DNA of 64,000 nucleotides, taken from an uncultured SAR86 cluster bacterium (GTDB lineage Bacteria > Pseudomonadota > Gammaproteobacteria > Magnimaribacterales > D2472). The position numbers and the translations under genes are program-made. Shown in pieces: positions 9,128 to 18,383 of the stretch. Position 1 is the stretch's first letter. Each line of letters begins with the position of its first letter. The notes under the pieces were generated by a model. The model was not told the origin of the DNA, did no database searches, and saw only the letters and a list, made by a program, of their open reading frames with translations. The DNA lies in the NCBI GenBank assembly GCA_902586925.1, contig CACIJE010000001.1, positions 458,104 to 522,103 of the forward strand, written 5' to 3'.

Positions 9128-9829
9128 TTATTTGTTTTTTGCAAAAAATATACCAATTTCAAATAATATCCACATGGGGATTGCTAAAAACAATTGTGAG
9201 AAAATATCTGGAGGGGTTAGCAACATTCCAATGATTAAGAATAGAATTATTAGGTAAGGCCTCGCCTTAATTAAAGAAGCTTTTGAAGTTATGCCATTAT
9301 TTATTAATAAAATAGTTGCTATTGGAATCTCAAAAGCTATGCCAAAAGCAAAAACAAGTTTAAAAATAAAGCTTAGATACTGACTTATATCTGTCATGAC
9401 TTGAATAGAATCAGGCGCCATACTAATAAAGAATTTAAAAATAATCGGACAAACAACAAAAAAAGCAAAACCAATTCCACTAAAAAATAAAACAATAGTT
9501 GAAAGCATTAATGGAGCAGTAAATTTTTTTTCGTCATTATAGAGTCCTGGAGATATGAACATCCATGTTTGATAAAAAAGCCATGGCATTGAGAACAATA
9601 TAGCTACATAAACGACTAACTTTATTGGTGCCATGAATGGTGAGGCAACTTCAGTTGCAATCATGGAACTTCCATCAGGAAGTAAGTTGATTAAAGGAGC
9701 TGAAACAAAGGAGTATATTTCTCCAGCAAAAGGAATACCCCCGATTACTAAAATACCAAATAAGATAATCACTTTTATTAATCGGGATCTTAGCTCTAGC
9801 AAATGATCTGAGAAAGACTCTTTAATCAT
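9128..9829 (-). CDS. tatC: Sec-independent (Tat) translocase subunit TatC
   Basis: TatC is the six-helix receptor that recognises twin-arginine signal peptides and, with TatA and TatB, moves folded proteins across the inner membrane. The 233 residues begin with the diagnostic FSDHLLELRSRL. MPWLFYQTWMFISPGLYNDEKK is the conserved first periplasmic/cytoplasmic loop region, and six hydrophobic segments follow. The gene overlaps tatB by 8 bp. The tatABC set follows ubiB, the order also found in E. coli. Confidence 0.96.
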   Translation of the reverse strand: MIKESFSDHLLELRSRLIKVIILFGILVIGGIPFAGEIYSFVSAPLINLLPDGSSMIATEVASPFMAPIKLVVYVAILFSMPWLFYQTWMFISPGLYNDEKKFTAPLMLSTIVLFFSGIGFAFFVVCPIIFKFFISMAPDSIQVMTDISQYLSFIFKLVFAFGIAFEIPIATILLINNGITSKASLIKARPYLIILFLIIGMLLTPPDIFSQLFLAIPMWILFEIGIFFAKNK

Positions 9830-10067
9830 CTTTTGAGTTATTATTATTTTCTAGCTCTTCCATTCTTAGCTCATTGAACACATCTTTTTTAAGTTCATTA
9901 GCTCCGATGTCTTCTTCAAATTCTTTTTGGAAAATACCAAGTTTTCTCTCTATTCGTTTATAAAGCTTAATCAGAGTTTTAATGAGGTCAGGTAATCTTT
10001 TAGGACCAATAACTATTAATCCTAGAATTAAAATAATTAAAATTTCTAGAAAGCCAATTTGAAACAA
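9822..10067 (-). CDS. tatB: Sec-independent protein translocase TatB
   Basis: TatB forms the signal-peptide receptor complex with TatC. The start is TTG at 10067, two bases after the tatA stop. The protein opens with a transmembrane helix (MFQIGFLEILIILILGLIVI), then the hinge GPKRLPDLIK and an amphipathic helix. At 81 aa it is much shorter than the 171-residue E. coli protein, lacking most of the poorly conserved cytoplasmic tail. Identity is secured by the GPKRLP motif and by position between tatA and tatC. Confidence 0.93.
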   Translation of the reverse strand: MFQIGFLEILIILILGLIVIGPKRLPDLIKTLIKLYKRIERKLGIFQKEFEEDIGANELKKDVFNELRMEELENNNNSKDD

Positions 10068-10069
10068 CT

Positions 10070-10237
10070 TCAGTCTTCTTTTTCGTTTGAGTCTTCTTCT
10101 TTTAATGCTTTTTTAAAGCCTTTGATGCTGGAACCTAAATCAGATCCAAGTGATTTTAGCTTTCCACTACCAAATATAAGAAACACAACGACTAAAATAA
10201 TTAATAACTGCCATAAACTTATTCCACCAAAACCCAT
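10070..10237 (-). CDS. tatA: Sec-independent protein translocase TatA
   Basis: This gene is missing from the ORF track because it encodes only 55 residues. It starts at the ATG at 10237. The protein has a short N-terminus ([10 protein letters not shown]), one transmembrane helix, the [14 protein letters not shown] hinge and an amphipathic helix SIKGFKKAL, then an acidic/lysine tail. It matches the first half of E. coli TatA closely. TatA oligomerises to form the protein-conducting element of the Tat system. It lies 8 bp after ubiB and 2 bp before tatB. Confidence 0.95.
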   Translation of the reverse strand: MGFGGISLWQLLIILVVVFLIFGSGKLKSLGSDLGSSIKGFKKALKEEDSNEKED

Positions 10238-10245
10238 ACATACTC

Positions 10246-11727
10246 CTAAGAAGCTATTAACACCATAGCTAAAATTATAATTATACCAATACCAAATGCT
10301 CTATTAAGAAATTTTTGTTTAGATAATTGTATTTCTAAATCTTTAACTCTGCCATTGTTTGCATTCTTACTACTTGAATAACTTCTAATTTCATCAAGAG
10401 TTTCAAAAATGATAGCCGGTATTTCCGATGCTTTTAATAAAATATCCTCTTTATTTTCAACAATATAATCTTTCAACTTTAATGGACTAAATTGTTCATT
10501 TAACCAATTATCTAGATATGGTTCTGCAATACCCCAAAAATCAAGTTCAGGATATATTTGCCTGCCCATCCCCTCAATGTGGATCAGTGTTTTTTGAAGT
10601 AATACAAGCGAGGTTTGAAGAGATAAACCATATTGTCTTGTGCTTTGAAATAAATATAGGAGCAGCTTGCCAAATTCAATTTCAGATAATGGTTTTTCAA
10701 ATATAGGTTCACAACATGCTCTTAATGTATTTTCAAGCTCAATAGAGTTCGTACTGGAATTAACCCATCCAGAACTTATAAATAGATTAGCTAAGTTTTT
10801 ATAATTTTGTTTCAGAACAGACTGCAGCATCCTTGCTAGAATGTACCTTTCTTCGTTTGATAAGGATCCTGTTATTGCACAATCAACAGCAATATATCCT
10901 GGATTCTCTATATTTGCTTTTGAAACAAATATATTGCCAGGATGCATATCTGCGTGGAAGAAATTATCTCGAAATACCTGATTAAGAAAAATCATGACAC
11001 CATTTTCAGCAAGTAATTTTTTATCTATTCCATGTTTTTCAATCTGCTCAATATCTGTACATGGTATGCCATCTATCTTTTCAAGTACCATTACCTTTGA
11101 AGTAGTAAGATCCCAATATACTTCAGGTATATAAAGTTCATTAGAATCTATAAAATTCTTTCTAGTAAGATTTGTATTAGATGCCTCAAGCCTTAAATCA
11201 AGCTCTTTCATGATTGTAGATTGATAGTCAAGAACAACATCATTAGGCTTTAGACGATAACTTTCTTTATATAAATAAGAGAATATTTTTGCAGCTGCTT
11301 TTAGTAATCTTAGATTTCTCTTTACTTTTTTTTCTATATTTGGCCTGAGGACTTTTATAACTACCTGATTGCCATTTTTTAATACGGCTGAATGAACTTG
11401 AGCTAATGATGCTGCAGCCAAAGGCTCTTCATCAAACGACTCAAAAATATTTTCAATTGAATCACCCAGTTCAGACACAACTATCCTTTTAAGTATATCT
11501 ACTCTAAATGGTTTGCAATTATCAGTTAAAGTCTCTAACTCTTTTGCTGTTTTGGCATCAAGGATGTCAGTCCTTGTTGAAAGTAGCTGCCCAAATTTTG
11601 TAAATATCGGACCCATAGATTCTAGATATGATGCAAGCTTTACTCCGTTAGGTTTATAAAATACTCCTTTCTGCAATCCAATGGCGGACATTCTTAATAA
11701 CTCAAAAATAATAATGATAAAATTCAT
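10246..11727 (-). CDS. ubiB: UbiB, ABC1/ADCK-type atypical kinase for ubiquinone synthesis
   Basis: UbiB is a membrane-bound kinase-like ATPase needed for ubiquinone synthesis. The KxGQ motif lies in [11 protein letters not shown]. The alanine-rich nucleotide loop is [14 protein letters not shown], the catalytic region is [12 protein letters not shown], and a single transmembrane segment closes the C-terminus ([15 protein letters not shown]). At 493 aa it is somewhat shorter than E. coli UbiB (546). It overlaps ubiJ by 4 bp and precedes tatA by 8 bp. Confidence 0.95.
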   Translation of the reverse strand: MNFIIIIFELLRMSAIGLQKGVFYKPNGVKLASYLESMGPIFTKFGQLLSTRTDILDAKTAKELETLTDNCKPFRVDILKRIVVSELGDSIENIFESFDEEPLAAASLAQVHSAVLKNGNQVVIKVLRPNIEKKVKRNLRLLKAAAKIFSYLYKESYRLKPNDVVLDYQSTIMKELDLRLEASNTNLTRKNFIDSNELYIPEVYWDLTTSKVMVLEKIDGIPCTDIEQIEKHGIDKKLLAENGVMIFLNQVFRDNFFHADMHPGNIFVSKANIENPGYIAVDCAITGSLSNEERYILARMLQSVLKQNYKNLANLFISSGWVNSSTNSIELENTLRACCEPIFEKPLSEIEFGKLLLYLFQSTRQYGLSLQTSLVLLQKTLIHIEGMGRQIYPELDFWGIAEPYLDNWLNEQFSPLKLKDYIVENKEDILLKASEIPAIIFETLDEIRSYSSSKNANNGRVKDLEIQLSKQKFLNRAFGIGIIIILAMVLIAS

Positions 11728-12236
11728 ATTTGTTTTATTGCTTCTAACCTATCAAGTCTTATAGAAATATCTCGTAGCTTTTTTTGGATATTTACGTATT
11801 CATTATCTAAGTTTTTTTTGTCAGATGTAGAAAAAAGTTTTAATAAACTATAAACAAATGTTGAAGAGATGCTGCCAAAATACTTGTCAATTATATAAAC
11901 AATATCCACTTTTGATTTTAAGATAATATTTGCAAAAACTATTGCTTTTTCAGAATCACCATTAATTAAATTCTTATTAAGCTTTCTTGAAGCCAATAAA
12001 TTAAGTAATTCGGTCAGAGTTCCATTGATTTCAAATTGATGTTCATTTGCATGAAAAGAAATATGAGAATTCGTGCCATCGATCTTAATGTATATCTTTT
12101 TGTGCCCCTTTATATTGAGACAAAACTCTACAGGTGATATTTCATTAAGAGATTTCTTTAGAGAAGGTGATGACTCTTCAAGGTCACTTAAAAACTGAAT
12201 AAAAACTTTATTGAGATTAATCATTTCTAGCAACAT
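11724..12236 (-). CDS. ubiJ: UbiJ, SCP2-domain ubiquinone biosynthesis accessory factor
   Basis: UbiJ binds hydrophobic ubiquinone intermediates through an SCP2 fold and organises the soluble Ubi metabolon with UbiK. This 170-residue protein is divergent. Its assignment rests on an SCP2-like N-terminal half (IKGHKKIYIKIDG, HEFEINGTLTELLNLL-like region), a C-terminal coiled coil (KKLRDISIRLDRLEAI) and its position between ubiE and ubiB. The ATG at 12224 (MINLNK) is an equally good start that overlaps ubiE by only 8 bp. The track start adds four residues. Confidence 0.85.
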   Translation of the reverse strand: MLLEMINLNKVFIQFLSDLEESSPSLKKSLNEISPVEFCLNIKGHKKIYIKIDGTNSHISFHANEHQFEINGTLTELLNLLASRKLNKNLINGDSEKAIVFANIILKSKVDIVYIIDKYFGSISSTFVYSLLKLFSTSDKKNLDNEYVNIQKKLRDISIRLDRLEAIKQI

Positions 12237-12966
12237 GAATGGCTACTATCCCATTAAGGAGATTGTAAAACTTACAGTCTTTAAATCCAGTCTTTAAGAC
12301 CATGCTTTTAAGAGATTCTTGATCTGGATGCATTCTTATTGATTCTGCAAGGTACTGATAGCTTTCAGAATCATTAGCAAATATTGATCCAAGCCTAGGA
12401 AGCACATTAAAAGAGTACCAATCATATACTTTTGAAAATAAGGGATTTATTGGCCTAGAAAATTCTAAAATTAACAGTTTCCCATTTTCAGATAAACATC
12501 TTTTCATCTCTAATAGACCTTTCTCTTTGTCTGTAAAGTTTCTTAAGCCAAATCCGACTGTTACTAAATCAAAAGAGTTATCCTTAAACGGTAAATTCTC
12601 GCCATTAAGCTGACAAAAAGAACAATTTGAATCGAAGCTTTCGTTAATTGCTCTATTTCTTCCTTCACTAAGCATATCAAAGTTAATGTCACTCATAAAA
12701 ATTGTTGTATTTGGATACTCTCTTGAAATCATTTTTGAAATATCTCCTGTGCCACTTGCAATGTCTAAAATGATATCTTTATCATCAATTGCAGCTAGTT
12801 CCACCATAATTTTTTTCCATAATCTATGCATTCCAAAGGACATAGCATCATTCATAATGTCATAGCTCTTCGATACTGAAGTAAAAACATCTCCAACAAA
12901 TTTACTTTTCTCAGCCTCATTAACTTCACGGTAGCCAAAATGCGTTTTTTTATTTGTATCTTTCAT
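12217..12966 (-). CDS. ubiE: Ubiquinone/menaquinone biosynthesis C-methyltransferase UbiE
   Basis: UbiE is the SAM-dependent C-methyltransferase of ubiquinone synthesis (and of menaquinone where present). I start at the ATG at 12966 (MKDTNKKTHFGYREV), which gives 249 aa like E. coli UbiE. The ORF-track version adds 17 residues that overlap rsgA. KSYDIMNDAMSFGMHRLWKK, the SAM motif DIASGTGDISK and TVGFGLRNFTDKEKGL are classic. The start still lies inside the last codons of rsgA, suggesting coupling to that gene. Confidence 0.95.
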   Translation of the reverse strand: MKDTNKKTHFGYREVNEAEKSKFVGDVFTSVSKSYDIMNDAMSFGMHRLWKKIMVELAAIDDKDIILDIASGTGDISKMISREYPNTTIFMSDINFDMLSEGRNRAINESFDSNCSFCQLNGENLPFKDNSFDLVTVGFGLRNFTDKEKGLLEMKRCLSENGKLLILEFSRPINPLFSKVYDWYSFNVLPRLGSIFANDSESYQYLAESIRMHPDQESLKSMVLKTGFKDCKFYNLLNGIVAIHVARND

Positions 12967-13819
12967 CATCTCTAAATTTAATGAAGTTATTGTATCTGCT
13001 TTGATTGATTTGACCATTATCCAAACACTTCATTACAAAACAACCTTCATTATTAATATGGTTGCAGTCTGAAAATTTACAATATTTTGAGGCATTTAGA
13101 ATTTCTTCAAAACCATAAATTATTTGTTCTTTTGGGTAGTTGTTTATCTGAATATCTCTCATCCCTGGTGAATCAATAATTTTTGTATTATTTTCTAACG
13201 CATAAAGTGATGACAAAGAAGTAGTATGAACCCCTTGATTATTTGATAGATTGTTGGTTTTTAGACTTTTACCAATAAGCCTAGATGTAAGTGAAGATTT
13301 GCCAGCGCCTGAGTTGCCAACAAAAAGAATAGATTTATTTTTTAGGAACTTTATAAGATAACTAATATTATCACCATATTTTGCTGAACAATTGATGATT
13401 GTAATATCGATTTTTCTATATACATCAAGTTTATCTTTGTATTCCTGATCTGATTCTAAATCCATCTTATTATTAATGATGAATGGCACAATATTTGATA
13501 ATTTTGACTTCAATATCCATTTATCAATAAATTCTAAAGAAGTCTTTGGACTTGGAGTTGCAATAATTCCAACATGACTTATATTTGCAGCAAACAGTTT
13601 ACTCTTATCTCCTTCTATTTTAGAAAGTTTAGTTTGCCTTTCGAGAATATTTAGAATTTTGCCTTTAAGAGCTTTACTATCTTGGATAATTTCTAATTCA
13701 ACATAGTCACCAACAACAATATTTTTTATTGCCATTGAGGAGACCTGGCCAAACTCTGTCTCAACCAGACAGCTATTTGAATAAAACTCTATTACTTGTC
13801 CAGTTTGAACTTTTTTCAT
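12950..13819 (-). CDS. rsgA: Small ribosomal subunit biogenesis GTPase RsgA
   Basis: RsgA is a circularly permuted GTPase that checks late 30S maturation. An N-terminal OB domain is followed by the G4 motif NNKMDLES before G1 (GNSGAGKSSLTSR) and G3 (DSPGMRD), the hallmark permutation. A C-terminal zinc knuckle reads CKFSDCNHINNEGC. I choose the ATG at 13819 (MKKVQTGQVIEF), 289 aa. The track's extra 20 residues would intrude into the short divergent spacer with orn. E. coli also places rsgA divergent from orn. Confidence 0.95.
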   Translation of the reverse strand: MKKVQTGQVIEFYSNSCLVETEFGQVSSMAIKNIVVGDYVELEIIQDSKALKGKILNILERQTKLSKIEGDKSKLFAANISHVGIIATPSPKTSLEFIDKWILKSKLSNIVPFIINNKMDLESDQEYKDKLDVYRKIDITIINCSAKYGDNISYLIKFLKNKSILFVGNSGAGKSSLTSRLIGKSLKTNNLSNNQGVHTTSLSSLYALENNTKIIDSPGMRDIQINNYPKEQIIYGFEEILNASKYCKFSDCNHINNEGCFVMKCLDNGQINQSRYNNFIKFRDDERYK

Positions 13820-13860
13820 AATAGGAACAAAATACACTAAAGAAGCGATTATAAAAAGAT

Positions 13861-14409
13861 ATGAAAACTTTACAATCAAGAGATAACCTTATATGGATTG
13901 ACCTAGAGATGACTGGTTTAGATCCGAATAAAGAAAAAATTATTGAAATAGCCACATTAATAACTGATTCAGATCTTAATGTTATTTCTGAAGGCCCAAA
14001 TTTAATTATTTCACAACCAAAAGAAGTTCTTGATGAAATGGATGACTGGAATCAAAATCAGCATGGTTCGACTGGATTAATTGATGAAGTTATGAAAAGC
14101 GATATTACTGAACAGGTTGCAGAAATAGAAACCTTAGAATTTGTTTCTAAATATGTTGGTGAAAAGGCTTCTCCAATGTGTGGGAATACAGTTTCTCATG
14201 ACAGACGTTTTCTCTCAAAATACATGCCTAGGTTAGAAGCATACTTTAATTACAGGCATATAGATGTTTCCTCATTTAAAGAAGTTGCAGTTCGTTGGAT
14301 GAATGAAGCACAAACATATGAAAAAAAAGGCTCACATAGAGCACTTGGGGACATAAAAGAATCTGTTGAAGAATTAAGATTTTATAAAAAATTATTCATG
14401 TCAGAATAG
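13861..14409 (+). CDS. orn: Oligoribonuclease
   Basis: Orn is a 3'-5' exoribonuclease of the DEDDh group that degrades very short RNA oligonucleotides, including the pGpG product of cyclic-di-GMP breakdown. The 182-residue length is typical. IWIDLEMTGLDP carries the first acidic pair, NTVSHDRRFL the next and HRALGDIKESVEELRFYK the last His/Asp. It is divergent from rsgA with 41 bp between starts, as in many gammaproteobacteria. Confidence 0.97.
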   Translation: MKTLQSRDNLIWIDLEMTGLDPNKEKIIEIATLITDSDLNVISEGPNLIISQPKEVLDEMDDWNQNQHGSTGLIDEVMKSDITEQVAEIETLEFVSKYVGEKASPMCGNTVSHDRRFLSKYMPRLEAYFNYRHIDVSSFKEVAVRWMNEAQTYEKKGSHRALGDIKESVEELRFYKKLFMSE

Positions 14410-14413
14410 AGAG

Positions 14414-14737
14414 CTATTTTTTGTTTGAAGGTTGTATATTGATTGGAAAAGGACTTATTTGACCTTTATTCTCTTTAATTTTAGCTTCGCCTGATTCATT
14501 CACTTGATCAATCCTTACAATCGAGTTAATAGGTATATAGCTTCTTTCAACCATTGAAAATTCATTTTTTAATTTTTCTGAGCTTGGATCTACAACTAGC
14601 TGTTTGTCTTTATTGAAGATATACTCTTCTACCTCGATAAACCCATACATATCACTTTGGTAAATTTGTTTCGCAAAAACTTCATAAATTTCACCAAGCT
14701 GAATGAAAATTATCTTGTAAACGCATTTTGTTTTCAT
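14414..14737 (-). CDS. DUF1820 family protein
   Basis: A 107-residue soluble protein of unknown function that I recognise as the DUF1820 family of proteobacteria. The landmarks are YKIIFIQLGEIYEVFAKQI, SDMYGFIEVEEYIF, the VDPSSEKLKNEF segment, and SYIPINSIVRIDQV. The protein looks all-beta with a hydrophilic Pro/Lys tail. It converges on orn with 4 bp between stops and is divergent from miaB. No biochemical role is known to me. Confidence 0.8.
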   Translation of the reverse strand: MKTKCVYKIIFIQLGEIYEVFAKQIYQSDMYGFIEVEEYIFNKDKQLVVDPSSEKLKNEFSMVERSYIPINSIVRIDQVNESGEAKIKENKGQISPFPINIQPSNKK

Positions 14738-14795
14738 AATACTTAATTATATGGGATTAAATTCAGAGAAATAAAGTTATAAATAGCTAATAAAA

Positions 14796-16121
14796 ATGAC
14801 AAAAAAATTATTTATAAAAACTCATGGCTGTCAGATGAACGAATATGATTCTGCAAAAATGTTTGATATTTTAAAAGAAAAAGAAAACTTTGAGCTCGCT
14901 AAAAACGAAGATGAGGCTGACCTTCTGATATTGAATACTTGCTCTATTAGAGAGAAGGCACAAGAAAAAGTGTTTCATCAGATAGGAAGATGGAGAAAAA
15001 TTAAGGACAAAAATCCTGATTTAAAAATAGCTATTGGTGGTTGTGTTGCATCTCAAGAAGGAGAAAATATTATTAAGAGAGCTCCCACTGTGGATATTGT
15101 TTTTGGTCCACAAACTCTTCATAAGCTGCCAGAATTATATGACGAAAAAAGCAAAACCAATCTTGATCAGATTGATGTATCTTTTCCAAAATTAGAAAAA
15201 TTCAATCATATGCTTGTTAATGGAACAGGGGAACCATCAGCATTTGTTTCAATCATTGAGGGATGCAATAAATATTGCTCCTTCTGTGTTGTTCCAAAAA
15301 CAAGAGGACATGAAGTATCTAGAAAAATTGAAGATATATTGAATGAGGTATCAGCTCTTGCAGAAAAAGGTACAAGAGAAATTCATTTGCTTGGCCAGAA
15401 CGTAAACAATTTTAAAGGTACTTATAAAGGTGAAAAGTCATCTTTAGCTAAATTAATAGAGCTAACAGCAAAAATTGATAATATTGAAAGAATTAGATAT
15501 ACAACCAGTCATCCTCATGAATTTAAAGATGACCTCGTAGAGGTTTATGACAGGGTGCCTGAACTTGTTAGCCATGTTCATCTACCTGTACAAAGTGGTT
15601 CAGATAGAATATTAAAATTAATGAGAAGAAGGTACAACATTGATAAATATCTTGGTCTTGTTAATAGAATAAGAGAAGTTAGACCAGATATGAGTTTTTC
15701 TTCAGATTTTATTATTGGCTTTCCTGGAGAAACAAATGATGACTTTTTAGATACTATGAACGTAATAAATGAAGTAAGATTTGACGAATCTTTTAGTTTT
15801 ATTTACAGCCCGAGACCAAATACAACTGCATCAGAGATGGAAGATAATGTTTCGAAGGAAGAAAAAAAAGAAAGATTAAATATTCTGCAAAGTAGAATTA
15901 ATCAACTTTCATTCGGGTACAGCAGAAAAAAAGTTGGAACAAATCAGAGTTGTTTGATATATGGACAGTCCAAGAGAGATCCTGGACAGCTTCAGGGAAG
16001 AACAATTTGTAATCGAGTAGTAAATTTTCCATCAAATGATATTGATTTAGTCGGACAATTGATTAATATTCAAATTAATGAAGCTCTTCCAAATTGTCTG
16101 AGAGGTAAATTACAGAATTAA
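14796..16121 (+). CDS. miaB: tRNA-2-methylthio-N6-dimethylallyladenosine synthase
   Basis: MiaB is a radical-SAM methylthiotransferase that adds a methylthio group to i6A37 in tRNAs reading UNN codons. The N-terminal MTTase domain has its first cluster cysteine in [12 protein letters not shown], others in NTCSIREKA and GGCVASQ. The radical-SAM triad is [13 protein letters not shown] domain ends the 441-aa protein. It begins a plus-strand run with phoH, ybeY, ybeX and lnt that is conserved in gammaproteobacteria. The phoH ATG overlaps the stop by one base. Confidence 0.97.
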   Translation: MTKKLFIKTHGCQMNEYDSAKMFDILKEKENFELAKNEDEADLLILNTCSIREKAQEKVFHQIGRWRKIKDKNPDLKIAIGGCVASQEGENIIKRAPTVDIVFGPQTLHKLPELYDEKSKTNLDQIDVSFPKLEKFNHMLVNGTGEPSAFVSIIEGCNKYCSFCVVPKTRGHEVSRKIEDILNEVSALAEKGTREIHLLGQNVNNFKGTYKGEKSSLAKLIELTAKIDNIERIRYTTSHPHEFKDDLVEVYDRVPELVSHVHLPVQSGSDRILKLMRRRYNIDKYLGLVNRIREVRPDMSFSSDFIIGFPGETNDDFLDTMNVINEVRFDESFSFIYSPRPNTTASEMEDNVSKEEKKERLNILQSRINQLSFGYSRKKVGTNQSCLIYGQSKRDPGQLQGRTICNRVVNFPSNDIDLVGQLINIQINEALPNCLRGKLQN

Positions 16122-17077
16122 TGCCAACTGATTCATCACTAAAAAATTTAGAATTGAAATCAAATGACGCTAATGTCATGGTTAGGTTTGTTGGTGAATT
16201 GAATGAAAATCTCAAATTTGTTGAAAAAACATTCAATGTTAAGATTTTTCAAAACGGCAATAATATTAAAATTCAAGGATCAAAGCAAAGTGTTGAACAA
16301 TCCGCAGATGCTTTAAGAAAAATTTATCATATCGCTGGCCAAGGAGAAGAAATTAATAAAGAAACCCTTCATTTATGTATTCAACAATCAGATGAAAAAA
16401 TTATGAATGATGTTAGGTTTAAGACTCCTAAAAAAAGTATTGTACCAAGGGGTAAAAATCAAAAAATTTATACTGATAATATTTTTAAATATGAAATAAA
16501 TTTTGGCATTGGACCAGCTGGCACAGGAAAAACATATTTAGCTGTCGCTGCTGCTGTTGATTATCTATTAAAAGAAAAGGTTGATAGGATTATCTTAATT
16601 CGACCAGCGGTTGAAGCTGGTGAGAAGCTTGGATTTCTTCCTGGAGACTTATCACAAAAAGTTGATCCTTATCTCCGCCCTCTTTATGACGCTTTATATG
16701 AAATGTGCGGTATTGAAAAAACAGAAAAGCTTATCGAGCGAGGCGCAGTTGAGATTGCTCCATTAGCTTACATGCGTGGAAGGACTTTAAATAATTCATT
16801 TATTATTGTTGATGAGAGTCAGAATACTACTAAAGAACAGATGAAAATGGTTTTAACAAGAATGGGTTTTGGCTCGCGTCTTGTAATTAATGGAGATCTA
16901 ACTCAAATTGATCTCCCAAAAAATATAAATTCGGGATTGTCAGATGCTATTGAGATTTTAAAGAATACTAAGGGCATTGGATTTACTAATTTTTTGTCAT
17001 CCGATGTTGTAAGACATCCCTTGGTTAAAAAAATTATAGATGCTTACAAATTTGTAGAAGATAAAATAGGTTTGTAA
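16121..17077 (+). CDS. ybeZ: PhoH-family ATPase (YbeZ/PhoL)
   Basis: A 318-residue cytoplasmic P-loop protein. An N-terminal KH-like RNA-binding segment (to about residue 100) precedes the PhoH ATPase with Walker A GPAGTGKTYLA, Walker B FIIVDESQNTT and NGDLTQIDLP. YbeZ partners with the YbeY endoribonuclease encoded immediately downstream in rRNA and RNA metabolism. The start overlaps the miaB stop (TAATG) and the next gene begins 1 bp after its stop, so the genes are translationally linked. Confidence 0.93.
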   Translation: MPTDSSLKNLELKSNDANVMVRFVGELNENLKFVEKTFNVKIFQNGNNIKIQGSKQSVEQSADALRKIYHIAGQGEEINKETLHLCIQQSDEKIMNDVRFKTPKKSIVPRGKNQKIYTDNIFKYEINFGIGPAGTGKTYLAVAAAVDYLLKEKVDRIILIRPAVEAGEKLGFLPGDLSQKVDPYLRPLYDALYEMCGIEKTEKLIERGAVEIAPLAYMRGRTLNNSFIIVDESQNTTKEQMKMVLTRMGFGSRLVINGDLTQIDLPKNINSGLSDAIEILKNTKGIGFTNFLSSDVVRHPLVKKIIDAYKFVEDKIGL

Positions 17078-17078
17078 T

Positions 17079-17525
17079 TTGAGTCTCTATATCACAGTCA
17101 CAAAAGATTTTTCTTTAAGTAAAGAATTAGAAAATAAGCTTAATAAAGCTTTTCTATTTATTTGCAACGAGGAAGAAATTTCAAACAGTTCTGTAAATTT
17201 AAAAATTTTAAATAATACAGACATCCAAGAGCTAAATAAAAAATATAGAAAAATAAATAATCCAACAAACGTATTGTCTTTTACAAATGAAGATATTTCT
17301 AAGTCTATTACAGGAGATTTGGGTGATATAGCTATTAGTTATGAATATTTACAAAAAGAATCATATCAACAAAACAAAAAATTTGATGACCATTTTATTC
17401 ACATGTTAATACATGCCGTATATCATATATTAGGGTTTGATCATAAAAATGATGAAATGGCGAAACTCATGGAAAGTAAAGAAATTAAAATATTAAAAAA
17501 ATTAAACATCAATAATCCATATTAA
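17079..17525 (+). CDS. ybeY: Endoribonuclease YbeY
   Basis: YbeY is a metal-dependent single-strand endoribonuclease involved in 16S rRNA 3'-end maturation and ribosome quality control. The metal site motif HAVYHILGFDH is clear, as is the upstream LNKKYRKINNPTNVLSF signature. The start is TTG at 17079, one base after the phoH stop. Length (148 aa) fits the family. Confidence 0.94.
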   Translation: MSLYITVTKDFSLSKELENKLNKAFLFICNEEEISNSSVNLKILNNTDIQELNKKYRKINNPTNVLSFTNEDISKSITGDLGDIAISYEYLQKESYQQNKKFDDHFIHMLIHAVYHILGFDHKNDEMAKLMESKEIKILKKLNINNPY

Positions 17526-17528
17526 TTA

Positions 17529-18383
17529 ATGAACGAAAAACAAAATCAAGAAGAAGCTCAGCCTCCGTCGGGAATTATCGGCAAACTAAAAAAATACTTT
17601 AGAAATCCATTTTTCATAAAAACTCAAAGCGTTTCTGAGGTTACTGACTTTTTGAAGGACGCAGCTGAGCAAAAAATTATTGATAAAGAAGCAGAGTCAA
17701 TTGCAACTAAAGCAATTAAATTGGGAGATATTACAGTCAAAGAGATAATGATTCCAAAAGTCGACATGGTTACTGTTCAAATAAAAGAGGATACAGATGA
17801 CATTATTAAGAAAATTATAGACTCTGGTCATTCTAGATATCCTGTACTGGGTGATGAAAGAAATGAGGTCGTTGGAATATTGTTAGCTAAGGACATATTA
17901 CCGAAACTTTTCAAAGGAATGAAAGACTTTGATATAAATGAAATGTTAAGAGATCCAAATGTAGTCCCAGAGACAAAAAAAGCAGATTCCTTGCTAGAAG
18001 AATTTAAACAAGATAGATCACATTTGGCAGTTGTAATAGATGAATATGGAGAAATTTGTGGATTGATAACAATTGAGGATATTTTAGAGGAGCTTGTTGG
18101 CGAAATAGAAGACGAACATGACATTGATGAGGAAGAAATTATAGAAATAGCTAAAAAAACATATAGTGTTGATGCAAAAATAGAACTCGAGGAGTTTATA
18201 AACTATTTTCAGATAAACATAGATCCTTTATCGATAGACGCAGAAACGTTAGGAGGATTTTTTATCTCTAAATTTGGTGTTCTTCCTAAACTTGGAGACA
18301 AGATTCAAATAGATAATATTACTGTTAAAGTTTCTGACACTGATAATCGTAGAATAAAGAAATTCATAGTTTCTCTAAATTAA
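17529..18383 (+). CDS. ybeX: CBS-domain protein YbeX/CorC
   Basis: This 284-residue soluble protein has a paired CBS domain (about residues 70-190, beginning VKEIMIPKVDMVTVQ and ending VIDEYGEICGLITIEDILEE) followed by the acidic linker EIEDEHDIDEE and a CorC_HlyC domain. It was named for a supposed role in Mg2+/Co2+ efflux. Newer work on YbeX links it to ribosome maturation, matching its placement after ybeY. It overlaps lnt by one base. Confidence 0.92.
   Translation: MNEKQNQEEAQPPSGIIGKLKKYFRNPFFIKTQSVSEVTDFLKDAAEQKIIDKEAESIATKAIKLGDITVKEIMIPKVDMVTVQIKEDTDDIIKKIIDSGHSRYPVLGDERNEVVGILLAKDILPKLFKGMKDFDINEMLRDPNVVPETKKADSLLEEFKQDRSHLAVVIDEYGEICGLITIEDILEELVGEIEDEHDIDEEEIIEIAKKTYSVDAKIELEEFINYFQINIDPLSIDAETLGGFFISKFGVLPKLGDKIQIDNITVKVSDTDNRRIKKFIVSLN

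Noticed and set aside
13820-13879. 20-residue N-terminal extension of RsgA
   Set aside because: It would fill the divergent spacer with orn and has no counterpart in the family; the ATG at 13819 fits better.
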